Positions 16,638 through 25,113 of a stretch of DNA of 64,000 bases are shown piece by piece. Under the pieces are notes generated by a model. That model made no database searches. It saw nothing but the letters and a program-made list of their open reading frames with translations, and was not told the origin of the DNA. The stretch spans positions 186,001-250,000 of the forward strand of contig JBCCQA010000002.1 of the NCBI GenBank assembly GCA_039024635.1. Direction: 5' to 3'. The translations under genes and the position numbers were made by a program. The stretch comes from Kuafuiihalomonas sp039024635 (GTDB lineage Bacteria > Myxococcota > Kuafuiibacteriia > Kuafuiibacteriales > Kuafuiibacteriaceae). Position 1 is the stretch's first letter; every line of letters starts with the position of its first letter.

Positions 16638-18005
16638 GTGTCCAATCGGTCCATTCCTGCCCTCCGAGCCAACTTGGAGGTTCACGATCGGAGGGATGGG
16701 ACCGTCGACCTGCGGGACCCCCACCAAAAGCAGATCCTGCGGCTGGATGCCGACGAACTTCGGATCGCGCGCCGCTTCGATGGTTACAAGGGAGCCCTGG
16801 AGCTGGCTCGGGACCTCGGGGACGGCCGCCGGCATCGGCGAGTCGAGGCCGTGGCCGCAAGCTTCGAAGAGCTGGGCCTCCTGGAGGGTAGCGAAGGGGG
16901 GGCAGCCGAGGTCGACGACGGGACTCCCTACGGCCAGCTCGGCTCGACCCGGCGAAGGCTTCGGGTCTTGCCCGAGCCGAACCGAGCCCGCTGGTCCTGC
17001 GGCGCCTGTGGCGCCTGCTGTCGAGGTCTGGTGGTAGAGCTTCGACCCGACGAAGAGGCGCGGATCGACCCCGAACTCTATCGGGACCGCATCGGTGAGG
17101 GCTCCTTTGCCGACTGGGCCTTCATCGATCCCGAGCTGCCCGCCCGGCGCGTGCTTCGGCACGGCGACGAGGACGGGTGCGTCTTCTTGGGGCCAGACAA
17201 TCTCTGTCTGGTCCACGCTCGGCAGGGCATGGCGGCCAAGCCCGACGCTTGCCAGGTCTTCCCGATGGTCTTGCTCCATCCCCCGAAGGGCCCACCTCGG
17301 GTCACGCTGAGGAGCAACTGCGCCAGCATGCACGAGAGCTTCGAGTCGGGTCCCGAACTCGAGGCCCATCTGGAGGATCTCTTGCGAGCCGGGCCGCGCA
17401 GTGCGGTCTATGCGCCCGCAGAGGTCGAGGTGTTCGGGGAGATCTGGTCCTTCAACGACTGGGATCGCTGGTCCCAAGAAGTCGTGGGCTCCTTCGAGAC
17501 CTTGGGATTGACAGCCGCTGCTTTTGCGCGCGTCGACCGGGCCTTCTTGAGCGGTCGGCTTCGCCGTAGCCGGCGCCGCTACGGGCGAATGCTCCTGGCC
17601 CACTTGGCGTCCGAGGAGGGCGACGGCATGGCGGAGGCCGACGGCGCGCTGCTCCCCCTCGTCGATGGACTGGTTCGCGGGCGGGTAGCTTTGGAGGCCA
17701 TGCGAGATGGCCACGCGCTGCCCTCCGTCCTGCCACGGGTGTCCCGTTTCTTGAACCGGCAGCTCCAGCAGGCCCTGTACGCCCAAGGGCCGCTTCAGCT
17801 TCCGGATGCGGGCTATGGCTTGACCGGGCTCTTGCTCGGCGTCGAAGCCTGCGTGCACGCTGTCGGACCCCGTGGGCGAACGGCAACGGCCAACGCGGCC
17901 TTCGCGGTCTTCAGCGGTCCGATCGTCGAGACGACCCACCATGCTTGGCCGGTCCTCGAAGCGATCGACCCGGCCTGGACCCGTCAGCAACGACAGGAAG
18001 TCTGA
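16638..18005 (+). CDS. YkgJ-type cysteine-cluster protein
   Basis: The 455-residue protein has the CxxC-type cluster WSCGACGACCRGL near residue 120, then DGCVFLGPDNLCLVH, AKPDACQVFPMVLL and a later SNCASM. This is the pattern of YkgJ/FliB-like zinc or iron-binding cysteine clusters. The first 100 residues and the last 200 residues match nothing I recognise. GTG at 16638 is preceded by AAGAGGCGAAG, a fair ribosome-binding site. The stop directly abuts the aminotransferase ATG, so the two genes are an operon; function is unknown. Confidence 0.8.
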   Translation: MSNRSIPALRANLEVHDRRDGTVDLRDPHQKQILRLDADELRIARRFDGYKGALELARDLGDGRRHRRVEAVAASFEELGLLEGSEGGAAEVDDGTPYGQLGSTRRRLRVLPEPNRARWSCGACGACCRGLVVELRPDEEARIDPELYRDRIGEGSFADWAFIDPELPARRVLRHGDEDGCVFLGPDNLCLVHARQGMAAKPDACQVFPMVLLHPPKGPPRVTLRSNCASMHESFESGPELEAHLEDLLRAGPRSAVYAPAEVEVFGEIWSFNDWDRWSQEVVGSFETLGLTAAAFARVDRAFLSGRLRRSRRRYGRMLLAHLASEEGDGMAEADGALLPLVDGLVRGRVALEAMRDGHALPSVLPRVSRFLNRQLQQALYAQGPLQLPDAGYGLTGLLLGVEACVHAVGPRGRTATANAAFAVFSGPIVETTHHAWPVLEAIDPAWTRQQRQEV

Positions 18006-19208
18006 ATGTCCACACGACTCTCTCGCCGGGGCATCGAGTTGCCCGCCTCTCCCATACGTCGACTGGTGCCCTACGCCGACGCCGCCAAAGAGCGCGGTAT
18101 CCACGTTCACGCGCTCAACATCGGTCAGCCCGACGTCCCGACCCCGGCCGGTATGATGGCCGCCTACCAAAGCTACGACGAAAAGGTCTTGGCCTATGGT
18201 CCATCCACGGGCCTTCCCGAGCTTCGTGAGAAGGTGGCCGCCTCCTATCGCGCTCAAGGCTTTGGGCTGGAAGCGGAACACGTGCAGGTGACGTTTGGAG
18301 GGAGCGAAGCCGTGCAGTTCGCCCTCGCCGCCCTGTGCGACCCTGGGGACCAAGTCCTGGTCAGCGAGCCCTTCTATGCCAATTACGCCGGCTTCGCAGT
18401 GGCTTCGGGGGTCGAGGTCGTACCTGTCCCCGCCTCGGCGCGTGATGGCTTTGCTCTACCTGGCGACGAGTTTTTCGAGGCTCGGATCGGGCCAAGGACC
18501 AGAGCCGTCATCATTTGCTCCCCTGGCAACCCGACGGGGACGGTCTATGACTGGACCTCCTTGGAGCGTCTGGCCCGGCTGGTCGAGCGCCGGGACCTCG
18601 CCCTGATTTCAGACGAGGTCTATCGGGACTTCGTGTACGACGGCGGCCGCGCCCACTCGGCGCTGGAGTTATCCATTGCCGACGAGCGGGTGGTGGTGGT
18701 CGATAGCGTCTCCAAGCGCTTCTCGGCTTGTGGTGCTCGGGTGGGCTTCGCCATCTCAAGGGTCCCGGAGTTGGTTCAAGCCTTCACGCGTCTTTGCTTC
18801 TCTCGACTGTGTCCAGCCACCGTCGACCAAGTGGCGGCCGTCGCGGCCTACGACACGCCGCCCTCCTACTTCGATGAGGTCCGGGCCGAGTATCAGCGGC
18901 GTCGTGACGTCCTGGTTGAGGGACTCAACGCCATCGAGGGTGTTCGTACTCATTTGCCGCAGGGTGCGTTCTACACAATGGCTCGCTTCCCTGTGGAGGA
19001 CATCGACGATTTCTGCCGCTGGCTCTTGGAGGTCCACGACCATGAAGGTGAGAGCGTCATGATGGCCCCCGGCACCGGGTTCTACGGAACGCCAGGGCTA
19101 GGGAAGGACGAAGCCCGACTGGCCTATGTCTTGGAGGTGCCAGCCCTAAGGCGGAGCATTCGGATTCTGGAGGAGGGCCTGAAGCGCTACCCGGGGCGTT
19201 TGGACTGA
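18006..19208 (+). CDS. Class I/II PLP-dependent aminotransferase
   Basis: A 400-residue fold-type I aminotransferase of the aspartate/aromatic subgroup. Visible motifs: ALNIGQPDVPTP at the N-terminus, YGPSTGLPELRE, the cofactor-contact ICSPGNPTGTVY, LISDEVYRDFVYDG with the Asp that pairs with pyridine nitrogen, and SVSKRFSACGARVGF with the Schiff-base Lys. The substrate cannot be told from sequence. Start ATG lies one base after the preceding stop codon, indicating co-translation with the Cys-cluster gene. Confidence 0.92.
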   Translation: MSTRLSRRGIELPASPIRRLVPYADAAKERGIHVHALNIGQPDVPTPAGMMAAYQSYDEKVLAYGPSTGLPELREKVAASYRAQGFGLEAEHVQVTFGGSEAVQFALAALCDPGDQVLVSEPFYANYAGFAVASGVEVVPVPASARDGFALPGDEFFEARIGPRTRAVIICSPGNPTGTVYDWTSLERLARLVERRDLALISDEVYRDFVYDGGRAHSALELSIADERVVVVDSVSKRFSACGARVGFAISRVPELVQAFTRLCFSRLCPATVDQVAAVAAYDTPPSYFDEVRAEYQRRRDVLVEGLNAIEGVRTHLPQGAFYTMARFPVEDIDDFCRWLLEVHDHEGESVMMAPGTGFYGTPGLGKDEARLAYVLEVPALRRSIRILEEGLKRYPGRLD

Positions 19209-19245
19209 GTTCGCGGCCGGTCCAGGAGGGTGTTAGCCTCGGTTC

Positions 19246-20376
19246 GTGAGCGCGGACCGTCCGGCCATGCGCGTACTCCTGGTCGAGGACGACGACGTCG
19301 ACGCCGAAGTCATTCGACGCAGCCTGAACTGGAACGAATCGCCCCTCATCCGGCTTCACCGGTGCCATAGCCTAGCCGAGGCGGTCGAACGGGTAGGCCG
19401 ACAGGGATTCGACGCCATTCTTCTCGATCTCGCTCTACCCGACTCCCAAGGGCTATCGACCATCGAGAGGATGGTGGATGCGGCGCCGGACGTGCCCGTC
19501 ATCGTCCTGTCCGCGGAGCGCAACCTCACGACCCAGGTGCAGGCGGCTGCGGTCAGGGCTCACGACTTCTTGGCCAAGAACGAGCTGGGCCGCTCCCAGC
19601 TCCAACGAAGTCTGACCTATGCAGCAGGTCGCAAGCGCGCCGTTTCGCGTCTGATGGAGCAGGAGCGCCTGGCTGCCCTTGGCCGTCTGGCGGCCGGTAT
19701 CGGCCACGAGCTCAAGAACCCGGTCTCCTACATCTTCTCCAATCTTCAGGTCTTGCAGGAAGATCTGCAACGCTTCGCTGGTCCTCCGCTCATGGAGGTT
19801 CCAGCGGCGACTTTGGGCGAGTGGAAGGAAGCGGTCTCGGATTGCTTGGTCGGCGCCGAGCAGCTCAAACTGCTCGGGGATTCGCTGAACGCCCTTCGAA
19901 CGGAAGGAAGGGCCCAGGCGAGCTGCGAGCTTGGTGAAGCCGTTCGTCGAGGCGTGGCGGTGATGGACCATGCCGTCCGCCCGTGGGCCGACCTCCAGGT
20001 CGAAGGTGAAATCGCAGGGGAGGTGCAGGGCGAGCTCGGTGCCTTGGTTTCGGTCTTGGTCCACCTGCTGCGCCGCGCTGTGCTTGGTTTCGAGGAGCGC
20101 AGTGGCGAGCGAGGGCGAATCGTTCTCCGAAGTCCTCCATCGTCCCAAGGTCAGATCTTGGAGATCGAAGACGACGGGCCCTCGATAGCGCCCGAAAGAA
20201 GGCGGGTCCTGTTCGACCTGTATCCACCGCCGGGGCGTGAGCTGGTCCCCGAAGAACTGGGTCTGACCGTGGCCCACCAGATCTGTCGCGAGTGGGGCTG
20301 GGACCTGGGCTATGATGGCTCCAAGGAAGGTCAGACCCTTTTCCGGCTGGCTTTTCCCCCGGTCCGGGACGCCTGA
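19246..20376 (+). CDS. Receiver-histidine kinase hybrid with degenerate ATPase
   Basis: The order is receiver first (Asp61 in AILLDLALPDSQG, Lys in DFLAKNE), then a dimerisation helix with GIGHELKNPVSYI (H-box His) and a GHKL ATPase region with EIEDDGPSIAPE (G1) and LGLTVAHQICREWGW. The N-box, normally NLLxNA, reads HLLRRA, so the Mg/ATP-binding Asn is missing. The protein may therefore be a phosphatase or an adaptor rather than an active kinase. GTG start at 19246; it precedes the DUF4388/J-domain gene by 148 bases. Confidence 0.83.
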   Translation: MSADRPAMRVLLVEDDDVDAEVIRRSLNWNESPLIRLHRCHSLAEAVERVGRQGFDAILLDLALPDSQGLSTIERMVDAAPDVPVIVLSAERNLTTQVQAAAVRAHDFLAKNELGRSQLQRSLTYAAGRKRAVSRLMEQERLAALGRLAAGIGHELKNPVSYIFSNLQVLQEDLQRFAGPPLMEVPAATLGEWKEAVSDCLVGAEQLKLLGDSLNALRTEGRAQASCELGEAVRRGVAVMDHAVRPWADLQVEGEIAGEVQGELGALVSVLVHLLRRAVLGFEERSGERGRIVLRSPPSSQGQILEIEDDGPSIAPERRRVLFDLYPPPGRELVPEELGLTVAHQICREWGWDLGYDGSKEGQTLFRLAFPPVRDA

Positions 20377-20524
20377 AGCCCTCCCACCTTCTCTCCCCTG
20401 GGTGCTTCGGTTCAAGTCGTCGAGCCCCTCACGCGGCTTTCTGCGAGACGTTCGCATGCCGACCGACATGCCCGGCCCTAGCCCGACCCTCCAAACCAAC
20501 TCGGAGGGCTGTTAGCCTCCCGTC

Positions 20525-22357
20525 GTGCAGCTCGTCCTGGTCGTCGAACCCGATCCCAGCCACCGGGCGCTTTGGGTTCAAGAGCTGAGGAAGGCCGGCT
20601 TCGAACCTGTGGTCGCCGATGGCGAGTGGGCCTTGGCCTGCATCGAGGTCGAGCCATTGGCGGGCGCTTTGATTGGGGCCCGCCAGTGGGACCAGCCCAG
20701 TCGCTTGCTCGTCGAGCGCTGCGCTCGGCGCCATGTCCCTGCCGTGCTCGTGAGCCGAGACCCCGACCAGGGTCCCGAAGTCTTGGGACCTTCGGCGGTT
20801 ACGACATGGCTGCAGACGTCGACCCGGGCCCCCGACGGGGAGGCTTGGGACGAGGACGGATGGCTGCCCTCCCGAGGCCGCGTGGAGCAGCGCAGCTTCG
20901 CGCAGCTCTTCGGAAGCATGGTTCGGCACGCCTTCGAAGGCTCACTTCTCCTGGAAGACGGGGACCGAAAAAAGGTCGTTTCCTTCGCCGGAGGGAGGGT
21001 GCTCTCGGTCGGCTCCAACCTGGCTGAAGAAAGCCTGGGCCGCATCCTCGTCCGTTCGGGTCGGATCAGCGAGGGTGAGCTGAACGAAGCCCTCTCTCAA
21101 CTCCAGCGCTCTGAGGGTCCACTCGGAACGGTCTTGCTGCAGCGGGGCGTTCTGGACGGAGACGTCCTGTCCGAGGCCCTTCTCGAACAAACCCGCCTCC
21201 GCTTCTTCGAGCTCTTCTCTTGGACCCGAGGCTGGTTTCGCGTTCGGCCAGGCGGAGGCGAGGGCGAGGCCTGGCAAACGGATCCGGTTGCGCTCTTGGT
21301 CGAGGGATTGCGAAGCCACATGTCCCCATCCAGGGTCGAGGCCCTTCTCGCGGGTTCGCCGCGCTACGCCGTTTCGCCCGACGTCGCCCGCCCCCTTCGC
21401 CGAAGGATCGAGGTCGGACCTTGGCTGGAGCGCGTCGACGGTAGCGAACCTCTCGACCTCCTCTTCGATCGCGCGCCTCGGAGTGAGGTCCTCCCCGTGT
21501 TGGGGACTCTGCAGGTCTTGGGTCAGCTGGAGGCTGTGCCTGCCCGTCTGCCGGGCTTGTCGGGGAACGTGCGTGCCTCCTTCTCCACGCGCCTCGACGG
21601 TGAACTCAAGCGAATCGAACGCGACCGAGCACGAGGCCGTAGAGGCGACCGAGCTCTGCCTCCGCTTCCCGCGGATCGGCAGTCTGACTTGCAACAGGCC
21701 TTGGAGGCACTGCAGATTGAGCTGGAAGGTCAGAACGCCTACGAGGTTCTCGAAACAGAGCCGGGAGCCAGCGCAGAAGAGGTGCGCCAGGCCTTTGCTC
21801 GGGTTCGGCGGCGCTTGGACCCCGAGACCTGGCTCGATGGTCACTCCGCGCCCGAGCTCTTGCGAGAAGCCGAGCGCAGTCACCTCCAAGCTGTTCGCGC
21901 GCTTCAGATACTGACCGAGCCGAAGACCCGGGCCGCCTATGATCAGTGGATCGAGGACCCCGAGTCCCAGCAGCTGCAGGTGTGGGAGGAAGTGCGGATC
22001 AAAGAGCGGCTCCGCAGGGGTGATGCGAGTCAGCCCATTCCCGCCTCGGGTGATCCGGAGCTTCGGGCGGAGGCTTGGTATCGCTCAGGTCTCCAAGACC
22101 CCGACGGGCGAAGTGCGGCGCTGGAGGCGCTGGAGGCGCTTCGGCAGGATGAGCCCCACAGCCTCTGGGTGGCCTTGCGCTTTGCCCAGCTACTGGAGGC
22201 GGCGGCGGCGCCTGAGGCCTGGGAGGCCTACCAAAGGGTGCTCCAGATCGATCCCTTGTCGCCCGAGGCGGAGGAAGGGACGCTCCGGGTGGCCAACCCC
22301 GAGAAGCCAGGTTTGGTTAAGCGGCTCAGCCGAGCCCTGCGACCGGGCCGAGCCTGA
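20525..22357 (+). CDS. Pseudo-receiver, DUF4388, J-domain and TPR fusion protein
   Basis: The 610-residue protein begins like a receiver (LVLVVEPDPSHRALW), but the phospho-Asp position reads GALIGARQ, so it cannot be phosphorylated there. DUF4388 follows (SFAQLFGSMVRHAFEGSLLL, FAGGRVLSVGSNLAEESLG). Around residues 405-470 lies a DnaJ-like J domain (NAYEVLETEPGASAEEVRQA, TRAAYDQWI), though the HPD tripeptide is not present. The C-terminus is TPR-like (AWEAYQRVLQIDPLSPEA). This is a myxobacterial adaptor architecture. GTG at 20525 is the start with the best receiver N-terminus. Confidence 0.82.
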   Translation: MQLVLVVEPDPSHRALWVQELRKAGFEPVVADGEWALACIEVEPLAGALIGARQWDQPSRLLVERCARRHVPAVLVSRDPDQGPEVLGPSAVTTWLQTSTRAPDGEAWDEDGWLPSRGRVEQRSFAQLFGSMVRHAFEGSLLLEDGDRKKVVSFAGGRVLSVGSNLAEESLGRILVRSGRISEGELNEALSQLQRSEGPLGTVLLQRGVLDGDVLSEALLEQTRLRFFELFSWTRGWFRVRPGGGEGEAWQTDPVALLVEGLRSHMSPSRVEALLAGSPRYAVSPDVARPLRRRIEVGPWLERVDGSEPLDLLFDRAPRSEVLPVLGTLQVLGQLEAVPARLPGLSGNVRASFSTRLDGELKRIERDRARGRRGDRALPPLPADRQSDLQQALEALQIELEGQNAYEVLETEPGASAEEVRQAFARVRRRLDPETWLDGHSAPELLREAERSHLQAVRALQILTEPKTRAAYDQWIEDPESQQLQVWEEVRIKERLRRGDASQPIPASGDPELRAEAWYRSGLQDPDGRSAALEALEALRQDEPHSLWVALRFAQLLEAAAAPEAWEAYQRVLQIDPLSPEAEEGTLRVANPEKPGLVKRLSRALRPGRA

Positions 22358-22377
22358 CGGTCGAGCGGGAGAAGGCG

Positions 22378-22758
22378 TCAGCCGGCAGGGTCGGGCTCGG
22401 GCGAGTACTCCAACAGCCACTGGCGAATGCGACGTTCGTCCCCGGGCGCGAACTGTTCAAAAGCAGCCCCCACCCGCCAGCGGTCTTCGTTCCGCTCCTG
22501 CCATACTTGGCGGGCGGTCACCTTCAAGATCTCCACTTCTTTGCCCCGAGGGATGTAGAGCAAGACCTTGAAGCGCTCGTCGTCCTCGAGCGGTGTCGCG
22601 AGCTCGAAGCAGATCCCGCTTGGGCTCATGTTTACGCTTTGACTCTCGAGACCCTCTTGGAAGCGCTCGACCTCGACTCGAATGTGAACGGGCTTTCGAA
22701 GGAAGCGCTTGTGGAACGGAAAGGCCTGCTTCCGGTTTTCGATTTCGTTGTCACTCAT
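22378..22758 (-). CDS. PilZ-domain protein
   Basis: From ATG at 22758 the 126-residue protein contains a PilZ domain. KRFLRKPVHIRVEVERF carries basic residues in the usual ligand region, SQSVNMSPSGICFELA is the DxSxxG-type motif (here NMSPSG), and WRVGAAFEQFAPGDERRI closes the barrel. It may bind cyclic di-GMP. The frame extends further upstream, but that part overlaps the ECF sigma gene antiparallel to its sense and is not convincing. It lies 61 bases downstream of the sigma gene, likely co-transcribed. Confidence 0.78.
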   Translation of the reverse strand: MSDNEIENRKQAFPFHKRFLRKPVHIRVEVERFQEGLESQSVNMSPSGICFELATPLEDDERFKVLLYIPRGKEVEILKVTARQVWQERNEDRWRVGAAFEQFAPGDERRIRQWLLEYSPEPDPAG

Positions 22759-22819
22759 GAGCCGAGGGCGCGTGAGCGTACGGGAGTCGGAACCGTCGGA
22801 GCAAGGCCTGCGCGGCCCA

Positions 22820-23389
22820 TCACTCCATTCGGGCCTGCCAAACGCCCAAGAGCCGCTGGGCCAAGGCCTTGTAGCCCCTGTGCGCACGTACGCGCACTGC
22901 TCCCTCCTTGATGCCCAGGAGCTCGGCGATCTCGGCCATCGAGCGTCCCTCCAGCTTGTGCATCCGCACCACTTCTCGGGACGAGGGGGGCAGGCCGTCG
23001 ACCGCCTCTCGAACCGCCTCGATCACGGCCCGCGTATCTTCTTCGGCCCAGGGCTCGGCTGCAGGGGGCGCAGGGATTTGCTGCATCTCGGAGACCTCCA
23101 TCCCCTGGCCCCGCCGGTGGGGACGTCGGAGCTCGTCGAGGGCGACGTGACGGGCGATGGTCATGATCCAGGGCAGGACCGGCCGGCCTCGCTGGTAGAG
23201 GTGCCGGTTTCGATGGACCTTGAGGAGCGCGGTCTGAAGGGCGTCTTCGACGTCGGCCTGGCTGCGCAACCACTTACGAAGGGAGCCACGGATGCGGGGT
23301 TCGATCAGGACGACGAGTTTGTCGAAGGCGGCTTTGTCTCCATCGACGTAGCGCTCCATCAGCACTTCGATTTCGACGCCCGCCTCCAT
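22820..23389 (-). CDS. ECF-type RNA polymerase sigma factor
   Basis: The 189-residue protein has region 2 (FDKLVVLIEPRIRGSLRKWL, QADVEDALQTALLKVHRN, PWIMTIARHVALDELRR) and region 4 (LPPSSREVVRMHKLEGRSMA, IKEGAVRVRAHRGYKAL), the standard sigma-70 ECF layout. It should direct polymerase to a stress or envelope regulon. No anti-sigma factor with a zinc or membrane anchor is adjacent, which is unusual for the group. It sits 37 bases after the alpha/beta hydrolase stop on the same strand. Confidence 0.92.
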   Translation of the reverse strand: MEAGVEIEVLMERYVDGDKAAFDKLVVLIEPRIRGSLRKWLRSQADVEDALQTALLKVHRNRHLYQRGRPVLPWIMTIARHVALDELRRPHRRGQGMEVSEMQQIPAPPAAEPWAEEDTRAVIEAVREAVDGLPPSSREVVRMHKLEGRSMAEIAELLGIKEGAVRVRAHRGYKALAQRLLGVWQARME

Positions 23390-23426
23390 GAACCAGCGCT
23401 TGGCTCCCCTCGGAAGACCCGAGTCG

Positions 23427-24386
23427 TCAAGGGCCTGCCAAGAAGCCGATCAGCACCTCTTGAAAGGCTCGATGGGCCTGCCGTCGACGAAAGGCGAAGT
23501 GGCCTGTATCCCCGAGCTCCACATAGCGCCGTTCGCGGGCTCCAGAAAGGCCCTCGTAAAGGTCGAGGGCTTGGCGCCTCAGGGAGGCGCGGTCCCGCAT
23601 TCCACGGAAGACCAGGGTTCGAGCCGAGACCGCACTTGCATCCCAAATGGGAGCATCCACGCCGTAAATATCTCGGTACGGTCCGTTGGGTAGCCGAAGG
23701 ACCCCGTCGTCGCTGAAGCGGAACAGGGCGTCGACGAACTCGGCGTGGACGGCAGGATGATCGGCGCCGCTCCGCAAAGATTCGTGTAGGGCCCGGCTTT
23801 CCTCTCGCCATACGCGGTCGGTGATGTGGCGCTCGGGGTTGCGGCGGGCCCATACCGGCGCGAACAGCGCCAGGCTTCGGACACGGTCGGGGTGCTCGCT
23901 GGCGTAGAGACCGGCGACTACGCAGCCCCATGACCACCCGACCAGGTCGAAGTGCGCCGGCTCTCCGGCCCATCGCAAGACGCGATCGATCTCGAGCAGG
24001 ACGTCTTGGGCGCGAACCACGGGCGGACCCTTCTCGGGCCCATCGAGGGCAGGGGGGCGACTGGAGCCTCCAAAACCCCGGGCGTCGAAGGCGTAGGCTT
24101 CGAAGCCGGCCCGTGCCAGCGCCTCCATCGTCGAGTGGTTCGCCGCTCTCAGATCCCAGGTCGCTGACCCGGGAGAACCCGCACCATGGGTCAAGACCAC
24201 CACGCCCCGGTGGGGCGCGGGAGGCCGAACCCGGAGGGCGAAGACCCACTCTCCTCGGGGCAGGTCCAGCCGGGCCTCCTCGCGCACCCAGTCCTCGGCT
24301 TGGGCGGAGCTGCTCCCGGCGAAGGCCAAAGCGAAGGCGAGTGTCCTTGCGGAATGGGCCCAGCTCGGGTTCCGTTTCTTCCGCAT
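23427..24386 (-). CDS. Secreted alpha/beta-fold hydrolase
   Basis: From ATG at 24386 the 319-residue protein has a signal peptide (RTLAFALAFAGSSSAQA). Next come the alpha/beta hydrolase features VVLTHGAGSPGS (oxyanion region), FDARGFGGSSRP and nucleophile motif LVGWSWGCVVAG with Ser flanked by Trp. The catalytic Asp is probably in FRGMRDRAS and the His in GDTGHFAFRR. Substrate unknown; a periplasmic esterase or lipase is plausible. Its start codon lies one base from the divergent start of the M50-like gene. Confidence 0.85.
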   Translation of the reverse strand: MRKKRNPSWAHSARTLAFALAFAGSSSAQAEDWVREEARLDLPRGEWVFALRVRPPAPHRGVVVLTHGAGSPGSATWDLRAANHSTMEALARAGFEAYAFDARGFGGSSRPPALDGPEKGPPVVRAQDVLLEIDRVLRWAGEPAHFDLVGWSWGCVVAGLYASEHPDRVRSLALFAPVWARRNPERHITDRVWREESRALHESLRSGADHPAVHAEFVDALFRFSDDGVLRLPNGPYRDIYGVDAPIWDASAVSARTLVFRGMRDRASLRRQALDLYEGLSGARERRYVELGDTGHFAFRRRQAHRAFQEVLIGFLAGP

Positions 24387-24387
24387 C

Positions 24388-25083
24388 GTGGATCGTCGCT
24401 GGGTGCTCGCTTTCATGGGAATGCTGACCGTGGTGGGTTGGCAGGTGCCCTGGGGCGCCCAGGCTTTGTTCCCCTTCACCCTTTTGGCGACCTACGTCCA
24501 CGAGATGGGCCACGGTCTGACCGCGCTCCTGCTCGGAGGCGAGTTTCGCAGCCTCGTTCTCCATCCGGATGGCTCGGGGACCGCCTTTTCTACGAACTCG
24601 GGGTCTTTGGCCGCCGCGGCCGTGGCGGCGGGGGGCCTCCTGGGGCCCTCCATCCTTGGGGGCGGCCTCTTGGCGGCCTCTCGGCGCCCGAGTGCCGCGC
24701 GCTGGTGGCTCCTCATGGGCGGGATCGTGATGGCAGCTAGCCTCGTCTTGGTGGTGCGCAACGGCTTCGGTGTGGCCTTCGTCGGCGCCGGAGCGGCGAT
24801 TCTGATCGCTGTGGCCCGCTATCGCCCTCGTTGGTCTCCTTTCGTCCTGCGGCTTCTGGCCGTCCAAATGGCGCTCTCCATCTTCCGGGATGTCGACTAC
24901 ATGTTCAGCCCGGGCGCGCTGGTGGATGGCGTTCCGCGCATCTCGGACAGCCAGGCCATGGCGGAGGCGCTATTTTTGCCCTACTGGTTTTGGGGGGGCC
25001 TGACCGCGGGTCTGGCCCTGATGGCCCTGGGACTGGGGGCCTGGGTAGCTTTCCGACGCCCTGCGAAGCGCTCCCAATCCTGA
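24388..25083 (+). CDS. M50-like membrane metalloprotease family protein
   Basis: The 231-residue polytopic protein has a zinc-site motif YVHEMGHGLTALLLGG within the first 60 residues and later GLLGPSILGG and FRDVDYMFSPG, matching the compact M50B-like family. About five hydrophobic helices are visible. It should cleave or bind substrates inside the membrane. The GTG at 24388 gives MDRRWVLAFMG; ATG at 24415 (MGMLTVVG) is an alternative that would leave more space from the divergent hydrolase gene. Followed 30 bases later by a Ser/Thr kinase gene. Confidence 0.78.
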   Translation: MDRRWVLAFMGMLTVVGWQVPWGAQALFPFTLLATYVHEMGHGLTALLLGGEFRSLVLHPDGSGTAFSTNSGSLAAAAVAAGGLLGPSILGGGLLAASRRPSAARWWLLMGGIVMAASLVLVVRNGFGVAFVGAGAAILIAVARYRPRWSPFVLRLLAVQMALSIFRDVDYMFSPGALVDGVPRISDSQAMAEALFLPYWFWGGLTAGLALMALGLGAWVAFRRPAKRSQS

Positions 25084-25113
25084 GGTCTAGTCCCTAGGGG
25101 CACCGGCGGTGTA

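Noticed and set aside
16551..18353. 742-residue minus-strand extension upstream of the RsbW-like gene
   Set aside because: The extension is antisense to the YkgJ gene, which has conserved Cys motifs. Only the part from GTG 16550 matches a GHKL ATPase.
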